A stretch of 64,000 bases of DNA from Campylobacterota bacterium (GCA_030152305.1 JASKOM010000002.1:62001-126000), one strand, 5' to 3'. Counted from the stretch's first letter, positions 1-10,565 are shown. The notes: a model not told the origin generated them from the letters alone. Program-made: numbers and translations.

Positions 1-42
1 AATATTTAAGTAACAAATTTTGTTACTCACGGAGAATTTAAT

Positions 43-780
43 ATGAAAGAAAGAATAGTTACTTCTTTATATATTTTTGCTGTTATTTTGCCAATTGGCT
101 ATATAAATAATTTAACTTTAACTTGGGCATTTATGGGAATAATTTATCTCGTTGCTATATTTGAATCAATTAAATTGTATAAATTAACACCTCATCTCGC
201 TTATTATTATGTTGCTTCGTTTTTGTGGATTTTGGCTTATGATTCGAATAAATGGCTAGAAGTTTTATTAATTATGGCAATAATATTCGGAAGTTTTGTA
301 GCAATGAAACCAGAAAGAAAAATGGATGGAGCTTTGCCGTTTATTTATCCAACAATAGCAATTATTGCTCTGTTTGAAATTTATAAAATAAGTGGAATAT
401 ATTTAATATTATGGCTTTTAATAGTTGTTGCATTAACAGATAGCATGGCTTATTTTGTAGGTCGTTCAATTGGCAAAACACCATTTTCACCAACTTCACC
501 AAAAAAGACTCTCGAAGGTGTAATTGGAGGTATTTTATTTGGAACAATTGGCGGAATAATTTCAGGATATTTGTTAAATTTAGAATTGCCATTAATTTAT
601 TTAACTTCATTTGTTGTTTCGATGTTTGCTGTATTTGGAGATTTATTCGAAAGTTATTTAAAACGAGTTGCAGGAGTAAAAGATTCTGGAACTTTTTTAC
701 CTGGTCATGGTGGAATTTTAGATCGAATAGATGGATATTTATTTAGTTCAATAGCTGTATTGGTAATTTTACGATGGTAA
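43..780 (+). CDS. cdsA: Phosphatidate cytidylyltransferase
   Basis: C-terminal CdsA signature region (DSMAYFVGRSIGKTPFSPTSPKKTLEG, GVKDSGTFLPGHGGILDRIDGYLFSS), multi-TM, adjacent to dxr. Confidence 0.95.
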   Translation: MKERIVTSLYIFAVILPIGYINNLTLTWAFMGIIYLVAIFESIKLYKLTPHLAYYYVASFLWILAYDSNKWLEVLLIMAIIFGSFVAMKPERKMDGALPFIYPTIAIIALFEIYKISGIYLILWLLIVVALTDSMAYFVGRSIGKTPFSPTSPKKTLEGVIGGILFGTIGGIISGYLLNLELPLIYLTSFVVSMFAVFGDLFESYLKRVAGVKDSGTFLPGHGGILDRIDGYLFSSIAVLVILRW

Positions 781-1865
781 TTTTAGGTTCAACTGGTTCA
801 ATTGGAGTTTCAACTCTTGATATTGCAGAAAAATATAATTTAAAAATAGAAGTTTTATCAGCTGGAATAAATATAAATTTATTAAATAAACAAATAGCAA
901 AATTTAATCCTGAAATCGTTGTTGTTAGTCGAAAAGATGACATGGAAAAAGTCGTTTGTGTTAATTCAGAAATGAAAATTTTTTACGGCGATGATGGAAT
1001 TTTAATCGCGATTGAACAAGCAAAAAGTGATTTAGTTGTTAATGCTCTTGTTGGTTTTGCTGGTTTGAAACCAACTTTGAAAGCTATCGAAACAGGTAAA
1101 AAAGTTGCTCTTGCAAATAAAGAATCGCTTGTTGTTGCTGGTGAATGGTTAGATATTTCGAAGATTCATCCTATTGATAGCGAACATTTTGCTTTATGGT
1201 ATTTATTATCTGGTCGCCAAGTCGAAGAAATGACAATTACGGCAAGTGGTGGAGCTTTTAGAAATTGGGAAATCGAAAATATCAAAAATGCTTTATCGGT
1301 TGATGCTTTAAAACATCCAAATTGGCAAATGGGCAAAAAAATAACTGTTGATAGTGCTTCAATGGTTAATAAATTATTTGAATTATTAGAAGCAAAATGG
1401 CTATTTAATCCGCAAAAACTTGATGCAATTATTGAACAAAAATCAATGCTTCATGCTGTTGTCAGATTTATTGATGGAAGTTCAACCGCTCATATTTCAA
1501 ATACGGATATGCGATTACCAATTGCTTTTGCTTTATTGGGCAAAGTTGAACAACAAATTTTAGAACCAATTGATTTATTAAAAATAGGTGAATTGAAGTT
1601 TCAAGAAATCGAAATTGATAGATATCCCGTTTGGAGTTTAAAAAATGAACTTCTTGAAAATCCTCGTCGAGGTGCAATTTTAAATTCGGCTAATGATTTT
1701 ATTGTTAATAAATTTCTAAAAGATGAAATTCCTTTTGGAAAAATCGCTGATTCTATTCTTGAAAGTTTTAATAAATTCAGAGATTCAGAACCACGAGATT
1801 TAAAAGATGTATTTAAATTAGATACAGAAATAAAAGATTGGTTAAAAGGCTATTTAAATGATTGA
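774..1865 (+). CDS. dxr: 1-deoxy-D-xylulose 5-phosphate reductoisomerase
   Basis: N-terminal GSTGSIGVSTLDI NADPH-binding motif, ASGGAFR, KHPNWQMGKKITVDSASMVNK. Confidence 0.97.
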   Translation: MVILGSTGSIGVSTLDIAEKYNLKIEVLSAGININLLNKQIAKFNPEIVVVSRKDDMEKVVCVNSEMKIFYGDDGILIAIEQAKSDLVVNALVGFAGLKPTLKAIETGKKVALANKESLVVAGEWLDISKIHPIDSEHFALWYLLSGRQVEEMTITASGGAFRNWEIENIKNALSVDALKHPNWQMGKKITVDSASMVNKLFELLEAKWLFNPQKLDAIIEQKSMLHAVVRFIDGSSTAHISNTDMRLPIAFALLGKVEQQILEPIDLLKIGELKFQEIEIDRYPVWSLKNELLENPRRGAILNSANDFIVNKFLKDEIPFGKIADSILESFNKFRDSEPRDLKDVFKLDTEIKDWLKGYLND

Positions 1866-3201
1866 GTTTTTTTATCACGGCGATCCGATCGAAATTCCAG
1901 AAGATTTTGATAAAAAATATTTAAAATATTTAAATGATATTGAAAAAATAGAAATAATTAACGAAAAGACTATTTTATTAAAAGACTTTAGCGGTTACAT
2001 CGGAAATATATTATATATTCCAAAAAAATTAAAACTAATTTTGAACTTTGAAAGTAATGAACAATATAAGCAATTATTAGATAATTTACTTGCAGAAATC
2101 TTAGAACAATTTGGTTCTGATAGATTATTTCAACTTTTTTCAACGAATACAGGTTTAATCGAAGATGAAATGAGAACAAATCCGTTGTTTCAATTAAATA
2201 CTTTGATTTCACATAGAGATACGATTATTTTTGCTCTTCAACGAATTGCTAAAAATCCTCATCGTCGTTTAATCGAAGAAAATGTCTATCGCGAATTTCA
2301 AAATATTTCTTATGTCGATGAAACCGTAATGTTAAATATTTTTTCTAATCCGTATAATTGGCAAAATAACTCGCCTCGACGACCTTTATATGCTTTGCAA
2401 TATAATAATTTCGAAAGTGTTGATACTGTTGAAAACCGTTTTTTTAAAAAGTTTATTAACGATTTATCTAATATTCTTGATTTTTTATTACGAAAAGTTG
2501 TTAAATTAAAACATCATAAAATATTATTAAACGGTTTAAAATATGAAATAGAAAATTTTAATAATGACTTTCCGTTTGATGAGGTCGGCGAAATGAAATT
2601 TATTCCATATACATCGCAAGTTCTCATGAAACGAGACGGTTATCATGAAGTTTTTTATATTTATAATAAATTATTGCATTCGTTTAATCCAACTTTTACA
2701 AAAACTTCAAGACATTCTATTGCATTAAAAGATCTTTCTTCTCTTTGGGAATATTATGTCATGTCAAAATTAATTAATATTTTTGGTTTCAGTTTAAAAG
2801 AAGAATTTAAAAGCAATCTAGAAATAAAAGGTGAATTATACGAACAGGCAACTATTAAATTTAGAGGTGGCAAAACTCTTTATTTTCAACATGTCTTCGA
2901 ATCATATTCAAAAATAAAATTCAGACCTGATTTTTATTTTATAGATAAAACAAAAAAAATTGTCATCGATGCAAAATTTAGGATTTTTGATAATAATCGA
3001 ACAGAAATTTTAAAAAATATGCATTATTATCGAGATGGATTACAAGTCGATTTGGCAATTGCGATTTTAATTGGCAATGAAAATTATGGTGAAATATTTA
3101 CCGAAGAAGGTAAAAATTTTGAAGTTTTATCGTTAGCAGAATTATTTAAATATCGCGGAATCGGTTATTGGATTATTGACATAAAAGAACTTGTAAATTA
3201 A
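1858..3201 (+). CDS. DUF2357-like protein with C-terminal PD-(D/E)XK nuclease-like domain
   Basis: C-terminal RPDFYFIDKTKKIVIDAKFR resembles the PD-(D/E)XK core seen in McrC/LlaJI-type proteins; overlaps dxr by 8 bp. Confidence 0.6.
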   Translation: MIEFFYHGDPIEIPEDFDKKYLKYLNDIEKIEIINEKTILLKDFSGYIGNILYIPKKLKLILNFESNEQYKQLLDNLLAEILEQFGSDRLFQLFSTNTGLIEDEMRTNPLFQLNTLISHRDTIIFALQRIAKNPHRRLIEENVYREFQNISYVDETVMLNIFSNPYNWQNNSPRRPLYALQYNNFESVDTVENRFFKKFINDLSNILDFLLRKVVKLKHHKILLNGLKYEIENFNNDFPFDEVGEMKFIPYTSQVLMKRDGYHEVFYIYNKLLHSFNPTFTKTSRHSIALKDLSSLWEYYVMSKLINIFGFSLKEEFKSNLEIKGELYEQATIKFRGGKTLYFQHVFESYSKIKFRPDFYFIDKTKKIVIDAKFRIFDNNRTEILKNMHYYRDGLQVDLAIAILIGNENYGEIFTEEGKNFEVLSLAELFKYRGIGYWIIDIKELVN

Positions 3202-3209
3202 TTTATTAT

Positions 3210-4169
3210 TTAATATTTTATATTATTATTTTTCAAAGCAATTCGTATTTTTTTTAAACTTTCTTGTTTATTAAAACACCATTTTGGAGCTAGTAAAGTT
3301 TCGTTTTCAATTCCAGCAGTTATTCGCTGAATTGAAATATTTGTTGGTAATTTCGTTAAAACTTTTATTAAATTATTTATATATCGTTCTTCAGTAATTG
3401 GAACGAAATCAGCTTTTTTAAATTGATTTGCTAATGCTGTTCGTTCAACAACATAAAGCGGATGAATTTTCAATGAATCAACTCCTAATTCGATTGCTCG
3501 ATTAAATGTTTCTAACATCATTTCATCAGTTTCATCAGGTAAACCAAAAATCAAATGTCCGCAAACATTCAAGCCATAATTTTTACTTAATAAAATTGCA
3601 TTTTCTAAATTTTTATAATCATGACCACGATTAATTTTTTTTAATGTTTCATCGAAAATCGATTGAATTCCAAATTCGATCCATATTTCATATTTTTGAG
3701 ATAAATTTTTTAATAAATTTAAAATCTCTTCCGAAATTGAATCGCTTCGAGTTCCGACACTAATTCCAACAACATTTTCAAATAATAGAGCTGTGTTATA
3801 TAATTTTTCAAGTGTTTCAATTGGAGCATAAGTATTCGTAAAAGCCTGAAAATATATTATAAATTTTTCAGCACCATATCTTTTTTTTACTCGTTCAGAA
3901 ATTGCCAAAAATTGAACCTTTAATTCGTTTAACTGTTTTTCAAGCAAGGGATTATTTTTTGAATTTAAATTAAGCGAAAAGCCTTTTATTTTTTCGATGC
4001 TATTTAATGTCGGATTAAAAGATTCATTTTCACAAAATGTGCAACCACCTCTTGCAACTGTTCCATCGATATTTGGACAAGTAAAACCTGAAAGAGCAAT
4101 CGGAATTTTATAAACTTTCTCTCCGAATTTATTTCGAAGATATTTGCCAAATGTGAGAATTTCTTTCAT
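3210..4169 (-). CDS. TIGR01212-type radical SAM protein (YhcC-like)
   Basis: Cys-rich GCTFCENESF motif, FQAFTNTYAPIETLE, GLPDETDEMM. Confidence 0.9.
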   Translation of the reverse strand: MKEILTFGKYLRNKFGEKVYKIPIALSGFTCPNIDGTVARGGCTFCENESFNPTLNSIEKIKGFSLNLNSKNNPLLEKQLNELKVQFLAISERVKKRYGAEKFIIYFQAFTNTYAPIETLEKLYNTALLFENVVGISVGTRSDSISEEILNLLKNLSQKYEIWIEFGIQSIFDETLKKINRGHDYKNLENAILLSKNYGLNVCGHLIFGLPDETDEMMLETFNRAIELGVDSLKIHPLYVVERTALANQFKKADFVPITEERYINNLIKVLTKLPTNISIQRITAGIENETLLAPKWCFNKQESLKKIRIALKNNNIKY

Positions 4170-4175
4170 AAATAT

Positions 4176-5015
4176 TTATCTTAAATATTCGATCGTTGCT
4201 TCGGCTTTTGCTTTTTGAAAATATCGTTCAACGGCTTCTTTTTGTTTTGCCATTGTCAAATCTTCGAATATTCGATCTTTTATATCATCAAATTTTGAAA
4301 CATGTAAATTTTTAATTTCTTTAAGTTGCAATATAGCAAACTGATTTCCCAATTTTGTAATCTCTGAAAATTCACCTTTATTTAATTTATTAAACATTAA
4401 TATCTGTTCTCTTGAAAGTTCATTTGATTTAAAAATTTTTTGTTCTATTTTTATATCTCGATTTTGTTTTAACGGATTTGTTTTAAATTGTTGAAGTGAA
4501 TTAGCATTATTCGACGAATAAATAGCTATTTTATACGAATCGCCGATCGAATATAAACGACTATTTTTTTTATATTCTTCGAGCAGTTCATCTTCTGATG
4601 GTTTCACAGCTTTTTGCATTGCAATTTGTCTATAAAGTTGCGGTTGAACAACTTGAAATTCTATATTTTTTAAAAAATCATCTTTTGAAATCCCATCTCG
4701 TTGAGCCATTGCAAAAAGTTCTGATCTTGATGAAATATTATAATTTTTCATAATAAAATTAATCATGTTTTCGACCTCATCGCTATCAGCTTTTATTCCT
4801 AGATTTTCTATTTCACTTTGTTCAAGAGCTTTATTAATTTGTAATTGAACAGCTTTATCTCGAGATATTTTTAAATCTTTGGAAATTTGATCAATATCAA
4901 ATTGTGTTATTGGCACAGCATTAACTTTTATTGCGATACCATTAATCGTATGAGCAAAAACTGGTTGAACAATCGAAATCGAAATAGCGAAAATTATATT
5001 TTTATTTATTATCAT
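4176..5015 (-). CDS. SurA/PEB4-like peptidylprolyl isomerase-type periplasmic chaperone
   Basis: Signal peptide plus SurA N-like helical domain (INGIAIKVNAVPITQFDID) and PPIase-like C-terminal region. Confidence 0.7.
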   Translation of the reverse strand: MIINKNIIFAISISIVQPVFAHTINGIAIKVNAVPITQFDIDQISKDLKISRDKAVQLQINKALEQSEIENLGIKADSDEVENMINFIMKNYNISSRSELFAMAQRDGISKDDFLKNIEFQVVQPQLYRQIAMQKAVKPSEDELLEEYKKNSRLYSIGDSYKIAIYSSNNANSLQQFKTNPLKQNRDIKIEQKIFKSNELSREQILMFNKLNKGEFSEITKLGNQFAILQLKEIKNLHVSKFDDIKDRIFEDLTMAKQKEAVERYFQKAKAEATIEYLR

Positions 5016-5021
5016 TTTTAT

Positions 5022-5486
5022 TTAAGCCTTTGTGTTTATTTTTAAATTTTTAATTATATTTATTAATGATTTTATTGATTGAATAATAAGTAAAAAGAAT
5101 CCTATGATAATTAAAGATTTGATTAAATATCGATGAGGTAATCCTCCAGGATCGGAGGATATTTCGTTTTGAGAAAAACTTTCTATTATAAATGGTAAAG
5201 ATTTAATAATTATTAACAAAGAAAAAGGAAGAATAAAAAATATATACGAAAAAATATTTAAATAATCTTGTTGTTTTTTATTTAAATGACTATAAAAAAT
5301 ATCAACTCGAACATGGCGATCATTTTGCATTGTTAAACTAATAGAAATAAGCATAACGATATCAAAAAGATGCCATTCTAATTCTTGAAGAGCAATAGAA
5401 CCAGATGAAAAAAAGTATCTATTAAAAACATCAAATAAAATAACTCCAACCATAATATATAATATATATATCGTGAAAGTTTTCAA
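5022..5486 (-). CDS. TRAP transporter small permease (DctQ-like)
   Basis: Four TM segments, QELEWHLFDIVMLISISLTMQNDRHVRVDIFY signature. Confidence 0.8.
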   Translation of the reverse strand: MKTFTIYILYIMVGVILFDVFNRYFFSSGSIALQELEWHLFDIVMLISISLTMQNDRHVRVDIFYSHLNKKQQDYLNIFSYIFFILPFSLLIIIKSLPFIIESFSQNEISSDPGGLPHRYLIKSLIIIGFFLLIIQSIKSLINIIKNLKINTKA

Positions 5487-5495
5487 GAATTAGCC

Positions 5496-7211
5496 CTATT
5501 TTTTACGGGATTCTTTATCTTTTGAACCACCAAGAGTAGCTTCTTCTTCAACTAACAATTGAATTAAAACACTGACTTCATCGGTATGTTCGGTAATATA
5601 TTTTGAAATTTGTTCAACAAGAATTTCATATTTAACTTGATCTTCGTTGATAGCTTCATGTAAGCCAAGAGAAACTTCAATATTTTTCTTCATAGCATTA
5701 TATTTTTCAGCTAAGTCTTCATCGACCTCATCATTTTTATTAAGTTCGATATTAACAGTAGGTTCATCTTCTTTAACTTCTTCTAACATACGAACAGCAA
5801 AAGGTCGAATAACTTGTCTGTAAAAAACATATAAAATAAGAAGAGCAAATAAATATTTAATAAGATCATTAATAGGAACATATTTTGAGATTTTATCAGC
5901 CCATGTATCCATTTGAACTTTTTGTTCTAACATATCTTTAATAGATTTAAATTGAAAATTTCTAACTGAAACTTCATCGCCTCGAGAATTATTAACACCG
6001 ATAGCACCAACAACTAATTCTTTAATTTGAGCAATTTGTTCATTAGTTAAAGGAGCATAAATAAAATTACCGTCAGCATCTTTTGAATAAGTTCCATCAA
6101 CAACAACAGCGGCGGTTATTCGTTTAATTCTTGAAAATTCAGCTCGTTTGCTTGAAACAGTTTTTGAGATTTCATAATTTGTTGTAGCTTTGCTTTTTTC
6201 GTATTTTTCTTTTCCAGCATCATTCATGCCTTGAACGGCACCGATATTACTAACAGCACCTGGAACACCGCCTAAATCTTTAGGAGCAGAACCTTCACGA
6301 GTTTCATCAACACTTTGTTCGCTTCTAACAACAGTTTCAGGATCGAATTGTTCTCGTTGGCTTTCTTCTTTTGAAAAATCAAAATCGATAGTTACTTTTG
6401 CAACGACTCTTTCAGTTCCGCCAATAAAAGGAGCAAGAACTTCGATAATTTTATTTTCGTAAGCTTTTTCGTATCGATTTTTATAGGTCATTTGATTTTT
6501 TGCTTCTTCACTGGAAGCGATCATTTCATCGTTATCACCAAGTGGTTCGCCAAAAGCATTAACAATAGTAACATCATCAGCTGATAATTTTGGAACAGCT
6601 GAAGCGACTAAATGTTTAATACCTTTAACTTGTTTAGGCAATAAAATCATATTTTCTTTAAGAGTTAAAACGACTGATGCCGTAGGATTAACTTGTTTTG
6701 CAACGAATAGCGAATCTTGAGGAAGAGCTATATGAACTTTTGCATTAACAATTGGTTCAAGTTTTTCGATAGTTCTTGCTAATTCGCCTTCCATTGCTCT
6801 TAAATATTTAATTTTTTGATCAAAATCAGTTGAACCAAATTCTTGACTATTAAATAATTCAAAACCTACTCGATTATCTTTTGGAAGTCCAACACTTGAA
6901 ACTAAAATACGGGCAGTTGGAAGGTCTTCATTTGCAACTTTAATTGTTGCTAAATTTGCACCTTTATCCTGAATAGCATATGCGATCTCATTTTTTTTGA
7001 GAATATCAACGATTTGTCCAGCTTCAGTGTATGGAACAGACTCAAAAAGAGATTTGTAAGTGTAGCTCTTGTCCTCTGCTGTGGAAACTATTATTAAAAA
7101 TATAAAAAAACCTATAACAGCAAATAGCGATATGGAAATAATTATTTGCTTTGTTTTATCTAATTTTAAAAAAGCTCCAGAGAGTTGATTTAAAAGCTCT
7201 TTAAAGTCCAT
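5496..7211 (-). CDS. fliF: Flagellar M-ring protein FliF
   Basis: Two flanking TM segments, YKSLFESVPYTEAGQIVDILKKNEIAYAI, EGELARTIEKLEPIVNAKVHIALP. Confidence 0.97.
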   Translation of the reverse strand: MDFKELLNQLSGAFLKLDKTKQIIISISLFAVIGFFIFLIIVSTAEDKSYTYKSLFESVPYTEAGQIVDILKKNEIAYAIQDKGANLATIKVANEDLPTARILVSSVGLPKDNRVGFELFNSQEFGSTDFDQKIKYLRAMEGELARTIEKLEPIVNAKVHIALPQDSLFVAKQVNPTASVVLTLKENMILLPKQVKGIKHLVASAVPKLSADDVTIVNAFGEPLGDNDEMIASSEEAKNQMTYKNRYEKAYENKIIEVLAPFIGGTERVVAKVTIDFDFSKEESQREQFDPETVVRSEQSVDETREGSAPKDLGGVPGAVSNIGAVQGMNDAGKEKYEKSKATTNYEISKTVSSKRAEFSRIKRITAAVVVDGTYSKDADGNFIYAPLTNEQIAQIKELVVGAIGVNNSRGDEVSVRNFQFKSIKDMLEQKVQMDTWADKISKYVPINDLIKYLFALLILYVFYRQVIRPFAVRMLEEVKEDEPTVNIELNKNDEVDEDLAEKYNAMKKNIEVSLGLHEAINEDQVKYEILVEQISKYITEHTDEVSVLIQLLVEEEATLGGSKDKESRKK

Positions 7212-7228
7212 TCGTTAAACAACTTATA

Positions 7229-8371
7229 TTATAAAAATTCTCTAATTGTGGCAAATAATCTGCTATTTTCTTCTTTTTTGCCAATAGTAATTCTAATTGC
7301 ATTGAGTCCATATCCCTTCAAGTCTCTGACAATAATACCTACTTTGAGTAGTTTATCAGAAATAGTTGCCGAATTATACCCATCAGGGAGTGAAATCGTA
7401 ATAAAATTAGTTGCACTTTTTATATAACTCCATCCAATTTCTCTTAAAAAATTTTCATATCTTGTCATTTCAATAAAATTTACCATGATTGATTTATTAA
7501 CAAATTCTTCATCTTTTAATGCTTCAATTGCTGATAACATTGATAATGAACCGATATTAAATGGTGGTCTAACTTTTAATAACGGTCTAATTATTTCTTT
7601 TTTTGCAATGCCATAACCTATTCGCATTCCACCGAGACCATAAGCTTTTGAAAAAGTTCCAAGATAAATAACATTTGGATATTTATCGATAATATTTTTT
7701 GGTTCAATAGCAAAATTTGGATTTATATATTTAGCATATTCCATATATGCACCGTCGACAACAACAAGAGTTTTATCATCGATTTGATCTAAAAATTTAT
7801 ATAAATCATCTCGATGAATTGCATCACCTGTTGGATTATTCGGTGTGCAAATATATATAATATCAGGCTTATGTTCAATATATAAATTTAAAAATTGTGA
7901 TAAGTCATGATTAATTGAATCCGTTTTAATTATCGATGCACCTGTTTGTTTAGCATAAATTCCATACATGGCAAAAGTAATTTTATTCATTAAAACAACT
8001 GAATTAGTATTTAATTTTGCTCTAGCAATAAATTCTAGAACTTGATCACTACCAGAACCAATAATTAATTCTTTTTCATTTACATTAAATCTTTTTGCTA
8101 AATCTTGTTTTAATTGAAACATAGAGTCATCAGGATATAAATAGCCTTTTGAACTATTTGTAGCAATAGCCTGTGAGACTAATGGACTCATACCAAAAGG
8201 ATTTTCGTTACTTGCCATTTTAATAACATCTTTTGGGTTTAAACCAAAATCTCTAACGACGAGTTCAATAGGCTTTCCAGCTTCATAAATTTCGATATTT
8301 TCAAGATGTTCGTTAAATTTGATCATCAATTTCTCGCTTTTAAAATTTTTGAGATCATAACAAAATTCCAA
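7229..8371 (-). CDS. hisC: Histidinol-phosphate aminotransferase
   Basis: SNENPFGMSP, TPNNPTGDAI, FSKAYGLGGMRIGY PLP-site motifs. Confidence 0.95.
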   Translation of the reverse strand: MEFCYDLKNFKSEKLMIKFNEHLENIEIYEAGKPIELVVRDFGLNPKDVIKMASNENPFGMSPLVSQAIATNSSKGYLYPDDSMFQLKQDLAKRFNVNEKELIIGSGSDQVLEFIARAKLNTNSVVLMNKITFAMYGIYAKQTGASIIKTDSINHDLSQFLNLYIEHKPDIIYICTPNNPTGDAIHRDDLYKFLDQIDDKTLVVVDGAYMEYAKYINPNFAIEPKNIIDKYPNVIYLGTFSKAYGLGGMRIGYGIAKKEIIRPLLKVRPPFNIGSLSMLSAIEALKDEEFVNKSIMVNFIEMTRYENFLREIGWSYIKSATNFITISLPDGYNSATISDKLLKVGIIVRDLKGYGLNAIRITIGKKEENSRLFATIREFL

Positions 8372-8452
8372 TATTTCTCTGTTTAAGTTTAAAATTAGTT
8401 TTGTAAAAAAAAATAATAAAAATAACTAGAAAAATATGACTAGTAATATTTT

Positions 8453-8854
8453 TTATCTAACACAACGAACAGAATATAAATACCATTGCTCTAAACTCAT
8501 TCCATCGCCTCCATCAAAAAACGAAACTCTCCAACTTAGAGAATCATCTTCTTCGTCAACTGTTGAACTCCAATACCAGCCATCTCTACCATTTTTAAAT
8601 TTATCTCGATATCCATCGTTATAAGCCGTTTTAAATTCATCTCTTGTTGGCAATCTCCAATCTGAATAATTTGCATAATTTAAATTATTGCAATATTTTA
8701 TTGCTGATTGCCAGTTCATTCGTTCAGGTAATTTATTATCTTGAAACATAAAATTTCCTATAACAACATATTGATGTTTATCAACTGTTTGTTCTGTTAA
8801 TTCGTCACCAAAAATAAATGCTGATAATGTTCCGATTAAAAATATTTTTTTCAT
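8453..8854 (-). CDS. DUF1566 (Lcl C-terminal-type) secreted protein
   Basis: Signal peptide from MKKIFLIG; WQSAIKYCNNLNYANYSDWRLPTRDEF...WYWSSTV...VRCVR. Track ORF starts at 8899, but the RBS-proximal ATG is at 8852-8854. Confidence 0.85.
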   Translation of the reverse strand: MKKIFLIGTLSAFIFGDELTEQTVDKHQYVVIGNFMFQDNKLPERMNWQSAIKYCNNLNYANYSDWRLPTRDEFKTAYNDGYRDKFKNGRDGWYWSSTVDEEDDSLSWRVSFFDGGDGMSLEQWYLYSVRCVR

Positions 8855-8967
8855 GTGTCTTTCCTGTAAAATAAATTGCGAAATTATACAATTGAGCAAA
8901 TTTTTAAATAATAAATATATTTAATTATAAAATTTGATAATATAAACAAAAAAATAAAGGGTTATTA

Positions 8968-10023
8968 TTGTCATTTTTTGCATCTATTTTAGTTATCTCA
9001 TTTCTTGTATTTTTTCATGAATTGGGGCATTTTTTATTTGCTCGACTTAATGGAGTTCGAGTTAATGTATTTAGTATTGGTTTCGGCACAGCTATTTTTC
9101 GTAAAAAAATTGGAGACACTGAATATCGTTTTAGTTTAATTCCACTTGGTGGCTATGTTCAAATGAAAGGTCAGGACGATTTAAATCCTAAGTTAATTAA
9201 TAACGATCCTGATAGCTACAATTCAATTCGACCTCATCAACGAATTTCTATTTTATTTGGCGGACCACTTTTTAATTTTATATTTGCAGGAGTTTTATTT
9301 TTTATAGTTGCATTAATTGGCTTAGAAACTGTTTCAACAGAAATAGGCGAACTAAAATCAGGTTTTCCAGCTGAAAAATCAGGTTTAATTCAAAACGATA
9401 AAATCGTAGAAATCAACAGTGAATATGTTAAAACTTGGCGAGAAGTTGCTCAAACTATCGAAAACAGTTCTGGAAATATTAATTTTAAAATTTTACGAAA
9501 TAATGAATATTTAAATATAAATATTGAACCGCAAATTACAGAAAGTAAAAATATATTTGGCGAGACTATTCAAAAACGAGTAATCGGCATAGTTGCTTCA
9601 GGCAAATTAGAAAAAATATATTTCACTCCTGTTGAAGCAATAAAATATAGCTGGAACGAAACGGTTTCTTCGGCAGTTCTTATTTTTCAAAGTCTTGAAA
9701 AATTAATCGTTGGTGTTTTGTCGCTTGATCAACTTGGCGGAATTATTTCAATGGTTGAATACACTTCGAAAGCCACAGAAACTGGAATCGTTGCACTTTT
9801 ATTTATGACTGCTCTGTTTTCTGTTAATCTTGGAGTTGTTAATTTATTGCCAATTCCTGCTCTTGACGGCGGACATATCGTTTTTCAAATTTATGAAATC
9901 ATTCGAGGCAAAGCTCCAAACGAACAAACAATGTATTATTTAACGATTTTCGGTTGGATTATTTTATTTACTTTGATGGGAATCGGCATTTATAACGACA
10001 TTGCCAGATTAACGAAAGATTAA
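8968..10023 (+). CDS. rseP: RIP metalloprotease / site-2 protease
   Basis: HELGHFLFARLNGVRV (HExxH), PDZ domain, NLLPIPALDGGH; TTG start. Confidence 0.95.
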   Translation: MSFFASILVISFLVFFHELGHFLFARLNGVRVNVFSIGFGTAIFRKKIGDTEYRFSLIPLGGYVQMKGQDDLNPKLINNDPDSYNSIRPHQRISILFGGPLFNFIFAGVLFFIVALIGLETVSTEIGELKSGFPAEKSGLIQNDKIVEINSEYVKTWREVAQTIENSSGNINFKILRNNEYLNINIEPQITESKNIFGETIQKRVIGIVASGKLEKIYFTPVEAIKYSWNETVSSAVLIFQSLEKLIVGVLSLDQLGGIISMVEYTSKATETGIVALLFMTALFSVNLGVVNLLPIPALDGGHIVFQIYEIIRGKAPNEQTMYYLTIFGWIILFTLMGIGIYNDIARLTKD

Positions 10024-10027
10024 AAAT

Positions 10028-10396
10028 ATGTTCAAAAATTTGTTTTTGTTTATTGCAATTTATTTAAATGTTTTTGCTGATGAGGTCGTTAAACTTGAAA
10101 ATATTTATGTCGCTGATATAAAAACTGAACGAGTAAATTGGTTTGAAGCTAATAAATTTTGCGACGAGCTAAATATTTCAAAAAATTGGCGATTGCCAAA
10201 TCGTTATGAATTAAGATTAATTTACGATAATTTATCGTTGTTTAAAAATTTAAATAATGGCGATTGGCTTTGGACTTGCAAACAGGTTGAAAACTACAAG
10301 GATTTTATTTGGCTTTTGGGTTTTTATAATGGTTATGATCTTTTTACTCATAAAAAAGATTTTGGTTCATTTGTTTGTGTTAAAACAGCTAATTAA
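10028..10396 (+). CDS. DUF1566 (Lcl-type) secreted protein
   Basis: Signal peptide; WFEANKFCDELNISKNWRLPNRYELRLIYD...WLWTCKQ...FVCVK. Confidence 0.75.
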   Translation: MFKNLFLFIAIYLNVFADEVVKLENIYVADIKTERVNWFEANKFCDELNISKNWRLPNRYELRLIYDNLSLFKNLNNGDWLWTCKQVENYKDFIWLLGFYNGYDLFTHKKDFGSFVCVKTAN

Positions 10397-10565
10397 TTTC
10401 TATAAAGTTAAGTTTAAGCAAAAATTAACATCAATCAGCATATCTTAAATATTGATAAATACGGTGAATTAATTACTCAAATAGAAATTATTTAATAATA
10501 AATTAAGTATTATAAAATAATAAAAGTTGCATAATACTTAATGAAATTAAATCTTGGAGGTTAAT

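Noticed and set aside
362-610. Antisense ORF within cdsA (and many similar 60-100 aa antisense ORFs in dxr, glyS, ftsH, ilvD, guaA, feoB)
   Set aside because: Opposite a well-supported gene, no domain, no separate RBS context; typical spurious track ORFs.
5139-5160. Perfect short inverted repeat ATCCTCC-aggatc-GGAGGAT
   Set aside because: Lies within the DctQ coding region and is short enough to be coincidental.
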